Of a stretch of DNA of 64,000 bases, positions 23,901 to 35,083 are shown piece after piece. Origin of the DNA: Otatea glauca (Eukaryota > Streptophyta > Magnoliopsida > Poales > Poaceae); the NCBI GenBank assembly GCA_036346275.1, contig CM070718.1, positions 56,920,188-56,984,187 of the forward strand. The letters run 5' to 3'. The position numbers and the translations under genes are program-made. Under the pieces are notes generated by a model. That model ran no database searches. It saw only the letters and a program-made list of their open reading frames with translations, and had not been told where the DNA came from. Each line of letters opens with the position of its first letter. The first letter of the stretch is position 1.

Positions 23901-25440
23901 CTAGATGCTTTCAGTTGCTCGCATCGTCTGTAAGCTAATGGTGAAAACCTTTTGTGAATCGGAGCTGTCAATAAAAAGTTACAGCTAAAACAAAAAAAAT
24001 TAGATTTTTGTACAAACTAGGAACAAACTTACTAGTCGGTTAATGTGTTTTGTATAGACTGTTTTGTAGTCTATACGCGTATATGTTTTATCTTTGTTTT
24101 AGCCATATCATTTTATTGGAAGCTCCGATTTGTAAATGGTTTTCACCAGTAGCTTACTGACGACAAGAGCACCAGAATAATATAAGTCTTGCTAATAATC
24201 AGTAATTTTTTCGACTGGCAACATAAATTACTATATATATAACGTTTAGTGGCGAGGCTTGTATCATTATGTTGCTCTCGTCGTCAACAAGCTACTAGTG
24301 AAAATTGATCGTAAATTGGAGGTGCCAGTAAAAAGATATGCCTAAATAAAAGAAAACAAGATTCATGTATAATCTACGGTCACAGATTTACTAGTCGTTA
24401 GGCATTAGTGGATGGGTTGGATTACTGGTCGCGTAGGCCCAGCGTCGATTATTATATATATTTAATGTCGTAACTATATTTTGCTGATATAGTAATATTG
24501 ATTCAACAGAGTATATAATACATACCCAACAGATAGTAAAATTGATTCAACAACATCAGTTACGTGGTCAAACCGACTAGTTAATGCGGTTTGTAGTCTG
24601 TACACGAATATGTTTTCTCTTTGTTTTATTTATATGTTTTTATTGAAAGCTCCGATTTGCAAATGATTTTCACCAGTAGCTTACTGACGACGAGAGTAAC
24701 ACAGTGATATAAGTCTCACCGTATGAATCAGATTTTACTATCTATAAATATAGATTTACTATCGTTATAAATAGATTTTACTATCGATACAGATAGATTT
24801 TACTATCGATACACACGACGTTTATTAGTGAGACTTATATCAGTGTGTTGCTCTCATCGTCTGTAATCTAATGGTGAAAACCTTTTGTGAATCGGAGCTG
24901 TCAATAAAAAGTTAGAGCTAAAACAAAAATATTAGATTCATATACAAACTAGGAACAAACTTACTAGTGGGTTAATGTGTTTTGTAGTCTATACACGTAT
25001 ATATTTTATCTTTGTTTTAGCCATATCAATTTATTGGAAGCTCTGAATTGCAAATAGTTTTCACCAGTAGCTTACTGACGACGAGAGTAACAGAATGACA
25101 TAAGTCTCGCTAATAAACAATAATTTTTCTGACCGGTAACAGAAATTACTATATATATATATATATATATAACGTTTAGTGGTGAGGCTTGTATTATTAT
25201 GTTGCTTTCGTCGTCAGCAAGCTACTGATGAAAACCGATCGTAAATCGGAACTACCAGTAAAAAGATCTGGCAATATAAAATAAAACAAGATTCACGGAC
25301 AAATTACGGTCATCCATTGTTTTACTAGCAATTGGTTTAGTCCACACACAGGCGGCCGAAGCATCGCAGCAATATGGCTCGCGCGTAGATTAGACAGCAC
25401 AACGCATACGCGTAGAATAGCGCTACCGTTTGTATGTATA
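20945..25440. repeat. Higher-order array of six alternating palindromes
   Basis: Six long inverted repeats follow one another. The left-arm landmark AGCTTACTGACGAC starts at 21269, 21639, 22167, 24151, 24678 and 25069. Type A units (1st, 3rd, 5th) pair TGATATAAGTCTC with GAGACTTATATCA around a core of GATTTTACTATC words. Type B units (2nd, 4th, 6th) pair ATGATACAAGTC-like with GCTTGTATTATTAT around TATATATAACG. In the first A unit the arms pair for about 170 bp each (about 21168-21541). Without the solo LTR at 22298-23913, the A-to-A and B-to-B period is about 890-920 bp. TA tracts and TGTAGAATAG / CGTAGAATAG words flank the array. No coding frame is present. Confidence 0.85.
22298..23913 (-). 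mobile_element. Solo SIRE-like Copia LTR inside the palindrome array, TSD GTTGC
   Basis: GTTGC is duplicated at 22293-22297 and 23914-23918. The minus-strand ends are TGAAAGCATCTAGGC and GATCTTACA. The body is closely similar to 1828-3241. Minus-strand CTATAAATA (about 22992-23000) is the likely TATA box. Upstream in sense lies an array of GGTGCTACCG / CGGTAGCACC words (about 23035-23525), including an approximately 107-bp tandem repeat (about 23240-23525, some 2.5 copies). It splits the right arm of the third palindrome, so it is younger than the array. Confidence 0.9.
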
Positions 25441-26350
25441 TATATAAAAAAGAGATACTGAATCCATGACCTCCACTCTATTAGAGGTTGTACTTGGACA
25501 AAGTCCTCGGCTATAGCGGCGGTGGTGCTCAAGCCTAATGGGCACTTGAAGTAGCCTCAACAAGGCTCGGTCGATTCGCCTCGATCCAATGCGAAGGACG
25601 GAGACAGAGTGATCATAGTGGGATACAGTACTTTCCCCGTGATTTTCCTACGCCCAAATCATTCCAAACAGGTTCCATTCCCCGTAGGAATTGTAACCGC
25701 GCGCGCACTATTCCTTTTTTTTTAAAATCCCGCAATCCAAAAGGGACCACCTGGGTTGGGATGCATGAATTTCACTGGATATTTTTCAACATCGACACCG
25801 AAATTTGCAAAGAAAAAAGAAAGATATTATAGCACACTACAATTTCCTAAAGAATTTCTCTCTCAAGAAAAGGGGCTCTTATTAGTTCAATTCTACCCTC
25901 TGAATATGGGGCAACTTACGTGTTAACAAATTTTGCTAAAATAAATGGTTGTAGTAAAAAATTACTCCGATGCAGGGAATTCACAAGATTTCGTCTAAAA
26001 TTTCCGTGCAACGCTCTTATATGCTGATGTGTTGGCTAACCTTGTTTTAGGAAGGATAAAAAGCTTTGACCTGTTAATTAATCCTACATATATAGGCTAC
26101 CGGTGCTTGCTGGGTTAAATCAAATAACCTTACGGACTTGACCCACCAAGTATAACCTAAGACTACACAAAGAACTACATCTTGAGCACCCTTGGCATGC
26201 ATTTATAAAAGAAATCTAATATAATACATAATATAATTCCTGTCTCCAGGTAGAAAAAAAAATAGTTGGTTGGAACAAATCCACCGAATTTTCTAACAAG
26301 TGCGAGTTCAAAGGAAACAATTAAACCAAGGATCTGCCAACCATTGCATG
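25441..26350. other. Intergenic sequence, no gene seen
   Basis: No family motif, long frame or repeat was recognised between the palindrome array and the Copia element. Confidence 0.4.
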
Positions 26351-26355
26351 AGTCT

Positions 26356-26579
26356 GGTTAAGGAACCTCGCTATCGAATAGTCCGGGGTTCCCGAACAGA
26401 TCTGAATTGGAGAACAGAGAGAGAGACACAGATATAGAGAGAGCGATGACAGAATTCTTTATTGCTTTGTGTTTGCTTATACATAGGGGGGACCCCTCTC
26501 CTCCTTATATAGTAGTCGCCTAGGGTTTCGGCTAAGAGACCATCGTGGGTTTTTCATTGGGCCACGTGGTTTCCCAACA
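26356..26579 (-). repeat. 3' LTR of the 26.4-33.2 kb Copia element
   Basis: A 224-bp LTR; on the minus strand it begins TGTTGGGAAACCACG and ends GGTTCCTTAACC, so its last bases have lost the expected ACA end. TATA-like CTATATAAGG lies on the minus strand near 26505. It matches 33008-33221 apart from scattered changes and an extra AGAGACC-type segment near 26535. Confidence 0.88.
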
Positions 26580-26826
26580 CTCCCCCTTGGGCCCTTTGCC
26601 GCGAGATGCATATGCCTCATCAAAACTCCAGAAAAACCCAGTGGGAAAAATACTTGGAGAAAGAGTACATAGCATACGTTTACTATGTTGCACGAATTGC
26701 CTCATTAAAACCTTATGCAAGAAAACTTCATGAAAAACTTGCTAAGGGAAAAGAGTACAATTCACCCAAACTTCAATTGCTAATATTCGAGATTCATGTT
26801 GGGTACTCAAACTTCATGTTCAAGAT

Positions 26827-27386
26827 TTATATAGGAGTATGTGAAATATCTCCCCCTGAAATCTGCATTTCTGTAAGTCTCATCATCCCAATCCCTTTTA
26901 CGCACCTTTCAAAGGTAGATGCTGGGAGTGATTTAGTGAACAAATCTGCAAGATTTTCACATGACTTAGTATGCAATATCTTGATCTCGTTCATCTTATG
27001 CAATTCGTAAGCATAGAAGAACTTGGGGTTGATATGCTTCGTGAGATTGCTCTTCACATAACCCATCTGTGCTTGAGCAACGCAAGCTGCATTGTCTTCA
27101 TATATGATTCTGGGAGTTTGCTCAATGTTTAAGCCACATGACTCTGGATGTGGTGAACCATTCTTCGGAGCCATGCACATTCACGAGATGCTTCATACAA
27201 AGCAATAATTTTCGAGTGGTTTGTCGACGTTGAGACAAGAGTCTGCTTTGATGACTTCCAAGAAACTGTTGTTCCTCCACATAGGAAAATATAGCCAGTT
27301 TGGGACTTGCCAGTATGCGGGTCTGATAAGTACCCAGCATCGGCGTAGCCAACCAAATTCAGTTCATTGTTTCTTCTAAAGAACAA
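26827..27386 (-). pseudogene. Copia RNase H, frameshifted
   Basis: Two overlapping frames encode a Copia RNase H. The first part has GYADAGYLSDPHTGKSQTG followed by SWKSSKQTLVSTST. After a frameshift near 27150-27180 the second part has IYEDNAACVAQ, then TKHINPKFFYAYEL and ENLADLFTKSLP. The enzyme would degrade the RNA strand of the RNA/DNA hybrid during reverse transcription. The frameshift makes this copy inactive. It lies at the 3' end of pol, just before the polypurine tract, as expected. Confidence 0.85.
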
Positions 27387-27437
27387 ACCGAGATCTTTGC
27401 TTCCTTGGAGGTAACGGAAGATGTCCTTGATCCCTTT

Positions 27438-28367
27438 TCAATGCCTTTTGGTGGGTTCTGCACTGTACCGAGCTAGCAAATTCACGGCGAATGCAATGTC
27501 CGGCCTAGTGCTATTCGCAAGGTACATGAGCGCTCCAACTACACTTAGATATGGGAATTCTGCTCCCAGGACTTCCTCCCCTTCTTCTCTAGGTCTGTAT
27601 GGGTCTAGGTGTGCTTGGAGTGACCTTCCGACCATTGGAGTCTTTGTAGGATATGCCTTTTCAAAGCCAAATTTTTCCAACACTTTCTGCGTGTAAGTTG
27701 ATTGATGTACCAAGATTCCTCCTTGGACATGCTCAAGCTGCAAGCCTAAGCAAAATTTGGTTTTACCCAAATCCTTCATTTCAAACTCAGACTTCAAGTA
27801 TGAGCATGCTTCTTAAATTTCTTCATCCGTCCCAATGATGTTCAAGTCATCTACATAGACGGAGATTATACAGAATCCATTCGGGGATCGGTGTATAAAC
27901 ACACATGGACAATCTTCGCTGTTTGTGTAGCCTTTCTTGCAGAAAAAGTCACTCAAGCGATTGTACCACATTCTTCCTGACTGCTTTAGCCCATACAGTG
28001 ATTTCTCCAATTTCACACTGTACAGGTTTCTATTTGCTCCATCTTGGTTCGGGATAGGAATACCTTCCGGTACTTTCATGTATATCTCCGAATCCAAGTT
28101 TCCATACAAATATGCTGTGACAACATCCATTAGCTTCATTCTCAACTTCAAGTTGACTGCTATTGAGATCAAATATCTAAAGGTAATTCCTTCCATGACC
28201 GGAGAATAGGTTTCTTCATAATCAACTCCAGGACGTTGAGTGAAACCTTGAGCTACAAGCCTTGCCTTGTACCTTACAACCGTTGTTTTCATTCCTCTTA
28301 GAACAAAGATCCATTTGTGACCTACGAGGTTTATATGGGGAGGTGTGCGGCATACGGGCCCGAACAC
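27438..28367 (-). pseudogene. Copia reverse transcriptase, one nonsense codon
   Basis: The frame opens with HKWIFVLRGMKTTVVRYKAR and LVAQGFTQRPGVDYEETYSP, the RVT_2 start. It continues with VVTAYLYGNLDSEIYM, SLYGLKQSGRMWYNRL and the catalytic SVYVDDLNIIG (YVDD near 27847-27858). An in-frame stop near 27800-27812 separates it from the rest, which is in the same frame: FEMKDLGKTKFCLGLQ, then ALMYLANSTRPDIAFAVN. It would copy element RNA into cDNA. The family is certain; the stop shows decay. Between it and the integrase (28400-29220) lies the degenerate linker region, broken over several frames. Confidence 0.88.
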
Positions 28368-29221
28368 CTCTCTCTTGTTCAGAGAGACTAACTCTGCAGT
28401 GATTGCCTTTTTTCATTCTTTCCAATCTAGCCTTTTCTTGCACTCTGCGAGAGATGCAGGCTCGGGATCATGATCAATGATCGAGGCAATCTTATTTGCA
28501 AAGTATGCATCGATATTGGCTGTTGCTCTATTCAGGGATTCTCCTGTTATTACAAAGTTTATGGCCATTTCTTCATGGGGTGCTTCATGCACTTCTACTT
28601 GCTCTTCGCTGCTTTTCCCTATCGCAGGAGCAAGTTCCTTTAGCTTTTCATCGCTTATGTGTGCGCACACATTATTTTCGGCGGCTTCCTGCAGTGGAAG
28701 ATTCAAGTCTGAAATTGCCATTCCCGTTGGCTTCTTTCCAGTGCTAGGTCTCAACTAGCTCCCCTTCTTTCTTTGGGGTATTTTCGTGATTGGTTGTGGT
28801 AAGTCCTCTCGCCCAGTTTTCTCCAGACGTCTCCGGATACTTTGGGTTTGAGGAGCCAGATTTCCTGTTCTTTTTCTTTGAGGCCTCTGAACAGGATGAG
28901 GGATACCTTCTATTTTCTTTGGTATTTCCACCCTCTCTGGTGCATTTCTTGCGGGTACATGCGACTTAACCATGCCCTTTAGATCACAAAAATGAGCAGG
29001 CAGTTCATTTGCTAAGTTTTGCAAATCAATTATCTTCTGGACTTCTTGATTTGCTTCATTAGTGCGGGGGTCATGCGCGGGGATCCCAGTGGAATGCCAT
29101 ATGATTTCCGGCATTTTTCATCAAAGGTTGATTTCCTCCCTAATGACGGAAACGATCCTCGTCAAAAATGCAATCGTGAATCGGGTGTATGCAAGTCTCC
29201 GATAATGGGTTCCAAATACGA

Positions 29222-30298
29222 TTATGGATGCACTCTCATAACCAACGTATATCCCGGACTTGCGGAGAGGGCCCATTGCGAATCACCGAGGGGTGGTATA
29301 GGAACATATACCATACACCCAAATTTCACGAGATGGAAGATCTTGGGATGATCCGTGCACAAGTCGCATAGGGAATGGATGTTGTAGGTCGAAGGTCTGA
29401 AATTGATGAGAGCTGCTGCGTGCAGGACTGCGTGTCCCCAACAAGTGTTGGGCAAGTTACAACTCTACAAAAGCGGTCTGGCAATGAACTTAATCTTCTT
29501 TATTAGTGCTTCAGCTAGTCCATTCTGCGTATGGACGTGCGGTACGGAGTGCTCAACTGCTATCCCTGTTGCAGTGCAATAATCATCAAATGCCTTTGAA
29601 GTAATTTCTCTGGCATTGTCCATTCTAATGGACTTCACACGATGATCAGGGAACGCATTCTTAATTCTTATGATTTGCGAGATCAGCTTTGCAAAAGCGT
29701 GGTTTCTTGTTGACAATAAGCATACATGTGACCATTTGGAGGAAGCATCGATGAGCACCATAAAGTACCGAAACGGCCCTGACAAGGGTTGAATCGGGCC
29801 GCAAATATCCCCCTGGATGCGTTCCAGGAATGCAGGGATTTCACTTTGCACTTTCATAACAGAGGGTCTAGTTATTAATTTCCCGGTGGCACATGCAGGG
29901 CACACAAAATCTTCATGATTCGGAAAATTTTTAACACTAATGCTATGACCTTGTGAGTTGTTCACTATATTTCTCATTATTCTAAGACCAGGATGACCTA
30001 ATCTACCATGCCATAAAGAAAATAACTCAGAGCTTCTAAAAACAGTCTTCAAGGAAGTATACACTTCGGGTGCATGAATATTCGTGTAGTACAACCCAGA
30101 TTCATATGAGGGACATTTTTCTAATACCATTTTTCCACATACCGCGTGCTTCACAATGCACAAGTATTCTTTGCCATTTTCTTCATTGGTTTCTACATGA
30201 AAACCATTGGCGCGGATGTCTTTAAAGTTTAAGAGAGTGCGCGTTGATTCAGGGTACAAGAGGGCTTCTTCAATTACCAAAGTTGTACCCATAGGCAA
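29222..30298 (-). pseudogene. Copia GAG-pre-integrase and integrase core, one nonsense codon
   Basis: The frame contains the integrase zinc-binding region (LWHGRLGHPGLRIM ... FVCPACATGK, an HHCC pattern). The core follows with GDICGPIQPLSGPFRYF, then IRMDNAREITSKAFDDYC and the HTQNGLAEALIKKIK segment holding the last acidic residue, so all three DDE residues are visible. A stop near 29465 interrupts it; the same frame continues with NTCWGHAVLHAAALINFRP. Protease should lie upstream near 30400 but is not clearly readable. It would insert the cDNA into the host genome. Confidence 0.88.
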
Positions 30299-31075
30299 TA
30301 TAATAGTGGCTCTTCCTGAGCCTATTACATATGAATCGCTTCCTGCGATCGTAGTAATCTTTCCAAATTCTTCGTGATCATTGGAAGTATTTAGACTCTC
30401 TTAAGATGGTATTTGTTGTGCCATTATCAACAATGCATATCTCTTCCATTTGGGCGCTACACGATTTCTAAAAAGGAAAAATAATTCCAATCAACCAGTG
30501 GCAAAACAATCCAAATATTGCTTGTAAATGAAAGAATACTGGAATAAAATAAATAAATTGCATATTTATTCATGAGAGAAGTATGCTCTTCTAGAGCTTA
30601 CAATTCATTATTCAAAAGAAAATGCTAACAACCATAATCCAAAAAAAATGCATTAAATGAATCATAAAATATGCATTAATTTACGCTTCTATGTCATCGA
30701 TGAAGTTTTCTCTTCATTTGCCATAATATTGGTGCACATCGATGTCGAGTGCTATTCGTGAGGATGAGACAAGTGGGGTATCTTCATCCATGGCATCATC
30801 ATCACCAATCTTGGCGAAGTCGCCTCTCACGGGCGTTTTCCTTTGCCTTCCTCTTAGCTTTGATATCGTTGATCACTTCCTTGGATTCTCGACATATCTT
30901 CGACCGGTGTCCCCAAGTGCCACACCAAGCACGTTTGGTTCTGCTGTCCATACGACTTGGCGTCGCCTTTTCTTTGTCATCCTTCTTCACCGGGCTTTGG
31001 ACTTTCCTTTGGCTTTGATTCCTCTCTCTTCCACCACCTTGCCATTCTTTCTATGAATGGGCTTTCACCTTATAG

Positions 31076-31699
31076 CTATTGGCATTGACTTACGTGCGGT
31101 GTCTCGTCGGTGGGCTGCGAGACATAGTTCTTGCATAGAACATCGTCTTGCGATTCCGCAACTTGCATTACATCAATCAGTTCGCTATACTCCTTGTATG
31201 TGTCCTGACGATAGCTGTGTGCTCTCTGGATAGCATTTGGGTGGAAGGTAGATAGAGTTTTCTCAATCTTCTCCTCATCAGTGATCTTCTTGCCACATAG
31301 GGAGAGATTGGTACAAATTTTGTGCAAGACAGAATTGTACTCAGCCACTGTTTTGTAGTCTGCAAACCTCAGGCGGACCCAATCTTGCTGTGCTTGGGGC
31401 AAGATGGTGTACTTGAGCTTCTGAAACCGCTTCTGAAGTGCAGTCCAAAGCTCAAGTGCACTCTCCTCAGCCATGTATTCATTCTTCAAAGTGGCTGAGA
31501 GGTGGTGCTTGAGAAAGTGCAAGGCTTGATCGTTCTGCTCGGCGGTAGGTTTTGTGTCCTGCGAGGACCCTAGACCAATCGCGACACGGAGCTTCTTGCC
31601 CCCAAGAACGATCTTCACGTCCGATGCCCAAGTGAGGTAGTTCTGACCGTGCGGGACCAGTTCTTCAAACTCACGATTCACGATGCTGGACATCTGCAT
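31076..31699 (-). pseudogene. Copia gag (UBN2-type)
   Basis: A 207-codon frame starting at 31699 carries the Copia gag pattern: LVPHGQNYLTWASDVKIVL near the N-terminus, then ALELWTALQKRFQKLK and LRFADYKTVAEYNSVLHKI. It stops before the zinc knuckle. A second frame (30802-30990) shows the knuckle remnant RAWCGTWGHRSKIC, in which the first cysteine is replaced. Gag would build the particle that packages element RNA. The lost link between gag and the knuckle indicates decay. Confidence 0.82.
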
Positions 31700-31979
31700 G
31701 ATTTCAAAATTCCGACATTAGATTACTGCGTGTAATCTAATAGAAAATGGTTGCAAAAAGCATAAAGTTCAGAAAATAAATGCATTGTAGTATATAAAAT
31801 AAAGCAATAACTTCAAATTTCATAAAGAATATTCATAAAACAGAGAAATAAAGCTAGAAAAATGAAAAACAGAGCAAAATAATTTTCTAGAATTTCTGGC
31901 AATTTTCAAAATATTTTCTGCTATTTTTCTCTTTTTTTCTCTTTCCTTTTCTTTCTTTTTTTTCTCTTTCTTCCAGCCG

Positions 31980-32860
31980 AGTGGCCTCCGGGCCTCTTTC
32001 CTTTTTCGTTTGGCCTTTGGGCCTTAGCCCACAGCGCTTCCTTAAGACACGGCGACTAGGGTTGGAAACCCTAGCCGCCGTTCGATTCTCGTCTTGCGGA
32101 GGCGGGCGATGGGGCGATGCCCGTGAGGCGCGAGGCCACCGGTGGAGGCGGCGGCCGGGATGTGTGGCGCTCGGGTGCTTCGTGCACGGCGACTTTGGGC
32201 GCGCTCGTCGGTGGAGCTTCGGGCACGACCGGTCGGACTGCGTGGCGAGCTTGCTTGGTGATTCGGCTTGCTGAGGCGGCCGCGAGCCGTGGCGTCTTGG
32301 GAGCGCGCGAGCCGACGAGGCGGCGGCTCGGCGCAGCCGAACGGCCGCAGCCGTAGCAGCAACGCTTCATCGCGCGGTGCCCAGTGGCGGCTGCGACAAC
32401 GGTGTCGGCCGGGGCAGCGGCGGTGGCGAGCGCCCAGAACAATCGGTCTGGCGGACCGGCGACACTTTATCGCCGAGGCGATCGATGCGCGCGTGAAATG
32501 AAATCGGGGCGCGGCCGTGCCTTGCGTGGCGGGACTCGGTTGTCAGCGGAGGCGGTAGGGCGGCCGGGCGAGAGCCACGGCGAAGCTGCGTCTTGGCCGG
32601 TTCGTCGGAGGGCGGGCGCGGCGGCGCGGCGAGGCACCTGACGACAGCGTTGCGAGGCCTGCGCCGGCGCGGCGGCGCTTCAAGCGCACGGCGGCGGCGG
32701 CGCGACCTCGGTGCGCCGTCCGAGACAAAGAAGCGGCGCGGCGGCCAGGCGCGCCGGCCAAAGCGGCCAGCGCGTGCTGATGGCGGCGCTTCAAGCGCAC
32801 ATACCGAGGCGTCTACGATTTCCTCTTTTTTTTCTCTGGGTGCTGTGGCTTAATGCCGAG
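31980..32860 (-). other. GC-rich leader block between 5' LTR and gag
   Basis: The leader of this Copia element is about 1.3 kb long, and some 0.88 kb of it is strongly GC-rich, unlike the AT-rich flanks. GCGCTTCAAGCGCAC occurs twice (near 32676 and 32786). Many open frames exist on both strands but none has a recognisable domain. It could be a native long leader or acquired sequence; I cannot decide. Confidence 0.55.
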
Positions 32861-33007
32861 TAGCTTCGTGCCACGTGACGAAAACGGTACAAGATGCGTA
32901 GGATAGATGCATGCATAGAAAACAATAGTGGTTAGATTCAATCACCGAATTCCCACCTTTTCTCACCTTTTCAATCTGTTCGTCGGTAGAGCTTCGTGCT
33001 GATAACG

Positions 33008-33221
33008 TGTTAAGGAACCTCACTATCGAATAGTCCGGGGTTCCTGAACAGATCTGAATTGGAGAACAGAGAGAGAGACACAGGTATAGGGAGAGCGACG
33101 ATAGAATTCTTTATTGCTTTGTGTTTACTTGTACATAGGGGGGACCCATCCTCCTTATATAGTAGTCGCCTAGAGTTTCGACTATCGCGGGCTTTTCATT
33201 GGGCCACGTGGTTTCCCAACA
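33008..33221 (-). repeat. 5' LTR of the 26.4-33.2 kb Copia element
   Basis: A 214-bp LTR; on the minus strand it starts TGTTGGGAAACCACG and ends GGTTCCTTAACA, followed by CGTTATCAGCACG as the probable primer site. It has intact TG...CA ends, unlike its partner. Confidence 0.9.
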
Positions 33222-33226
33222 AGTCT

Positions 33227-34810
33227 TACCGTGTAGCAACTTAGCTCTCACGCTGGCGACAACAGTTTTGTTCGAACCATCCACGGTTGAATCAGTTATT
33301 TGTATGAATTTACCACCATAAAATTTTAAATTTGAACTATGACACGTGGATTGCGAGGCTTATGATAATTACACCGGTTAATTATCCGTGTTCCAAAGAA
33401 ATTATCCGTGTTGTAAAAAAAAGAATACTAATCGAGAGTCCGCGGCATCTTACGATTAGTCATTGATCACCAATTATTGTGAGTACCCATTAGGTCGTTA
33501 TATTATATTTTAATTCCAAGTTCCGGTGCACTTACACTAAGGAATGCTGAAGCTTTAGTGTCCATCAGCATGCATGGACGTGCCTAATCATTGACGTTTG
33601 ATGGAAGGGACGATGGATCCAAATACCAAAGAATCCAAACACGTCAAATTAAGCGGATGAAAGAAAAGAGATCTATCTGTTGAGTTGGCCCAGTTAGCAT
33701 GGCAATCACTCCATGTTGCGGCATCTTTAGTTACAGTGAAGTGACTGGGAGTGCTATCTAGCCAACTTATTGATCGTACGGTACACGTATACGCCATGGC
33801 ATGGGTCTCGTCTCCTGTCTCAAGTGTGACGAAATGACAGGAAAGAAAAGTCTGCTCCAAAGGCAAATAATGGCTGTACTGTTCTGAAACTCACCGCCGG
33901 GCTCGAAAGGCAAAATAAAGGGCGGGCTGACAACGGAAGTACTGTACCCATCGCTCATGTGACGTCTCAATTAAGTGAGTAATGGAAAGGCACCAGAAGC
34001 TTAGTTTGGAACATTGCTCGCTTGGAACAAACAAGCAGCACTGAAAGAACACCAGTTAGTTCAGTGAGAAAGATGCCATTGTTTCTTCTTTTCACCGCTT
34101 GGTGTTAGCCATCTTTTTGTATTCTGAAATCCCCCGGATTGCCAATGGCCGCATCCCAACGTCGGCCGGCCTGGCTCCCATCCAAAAAAGTAGGATTGTG
34201 CTTTACACTACAGTGGCTGTCTTTCGGTGCTATACAAGCGAATTGTTTTTCTTCGCTTCATTTCTGAACGTTTTAGAATTTTAGTTGAGAATGATCAAAC
34301 CGATCTTATTTATTAGCTTACTTATTATTTTTAGATGATAGCTGTTACTCTAATCTACAATAATAAATAACATTATGAATAGTGAATGGTATGTATATAT
34401 ATATGCAAAGGAGAAACTATTAGAAGTTATCTAAAGATTGTAAAATAACACATATTTCACAACAAAAATTAAAAGATAGAATGATATGTATTCAAGAATG
34501 GAGGGGGTATGTATTGCACAGTAAACTCCTAACATGGTGTGCTATCCATGGCAACACTCGCCGATGGAAATCAACATTTTTCTAGCGCTTTTACTTTACT
34601 TTAGTTTTTTTTCTGTGCAAATTTGGCCTGTTTCAAATCGAATTATAAATATAACCCTATTCTTAACCGCGGAAGGTCGCTGAAGCTCTCGGTATCATAG
34701 CAGCGTGCCTCCCGTGCTTCCTATCTAGGGAAGTGGAATGGGAAGCACGCTTGCCATGCTTGCCAACCATCTCCTCCCGCACTTTTCACGGTGGAGAGAT
34801 GTCAAATCTC
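33227..34810. other. Intergenic sequence, no gene seen
   Basis: No protein family or repeat was recognised. Short frames at 33588-33970 and 34099-34284 lack motifs and host-like base composition. Confidence 0.4.
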
Positions 34811-34813
34811 TAA

Positions 34814-35080
34814 GGGCATGTACAATAAGTCCACATCAGCTGGCTCTTAGTCTGTACACATCAGTTTTGGTCTATGTGGAGTGAGAAAAGAGGAGAGAGA
34901 AGAGAGCTGACTCTTATTTAGTAGCCAGCTTTGCATGGGAGTATAGGTAGATCATTTATGTATAAGAGAGAAAAGATAGTTATTCACAACATCTAGAGAT
35001 AACTTTTAGAGACAGTTATTGTATAAGCTGACTTTTAACTTACTATTAGCTAGTAGTTCGCTTTGCTATTGTACTTACTC
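34814..35080. mobile_element. Tourist-like MITE, copy 2 (TSD TAA)
   Basis: A 267-bp element starting GGGCATGTACAATAAG and ending ATTGTACTTACTC, flanked by TAA at 34811-34813 and 35081-35083. It matches copy 1 at 6574-6843 in the same orientation. It lies about 0.7 kb upstream of the WAV3-like start codon. Confidence 0.85.
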
Positions 35081-35083
35081 TAA

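Larger units (their letters stand above)
26356..33221 (-). mobile_element. Minus-strand Ty1/Copia retrotransposon, decayed, TSD AGTCT
   Basis: Two LTRs (26356-26579 and 33008-33221) enclose gag, integrase, reverse transcriptase and RNase H in Copia order on the minus strand. AGTCT flanks the element at 26351-26355 and 33222-33226. The polypurine tract (AAGGGGGAG, minus strand, 26580-26590) and the primer-site-like TTATCAGCACG (minus strand, next to 33007) sit where expected. The LTRs differ by about a dozen substitutions and small indels by eye. Coding frames carry several stops and frameshifts, so the copy is not autonomous. Confidence 0.93.

Noticed and set aside
20945..25440. CRISPR-like reading of the regularly spaced repeats
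   Set aside because: Units are long palindromes of hundreds of bases with conserved spacers, in plant DNA; they do not have the short-repeat/unique-spacer pattern.
32042..32853. Alanine/arginine-rich frames on both strands
   Set aside because: Located in the GC-rich leader of the minus-strand Copia element; no recognisable protein.
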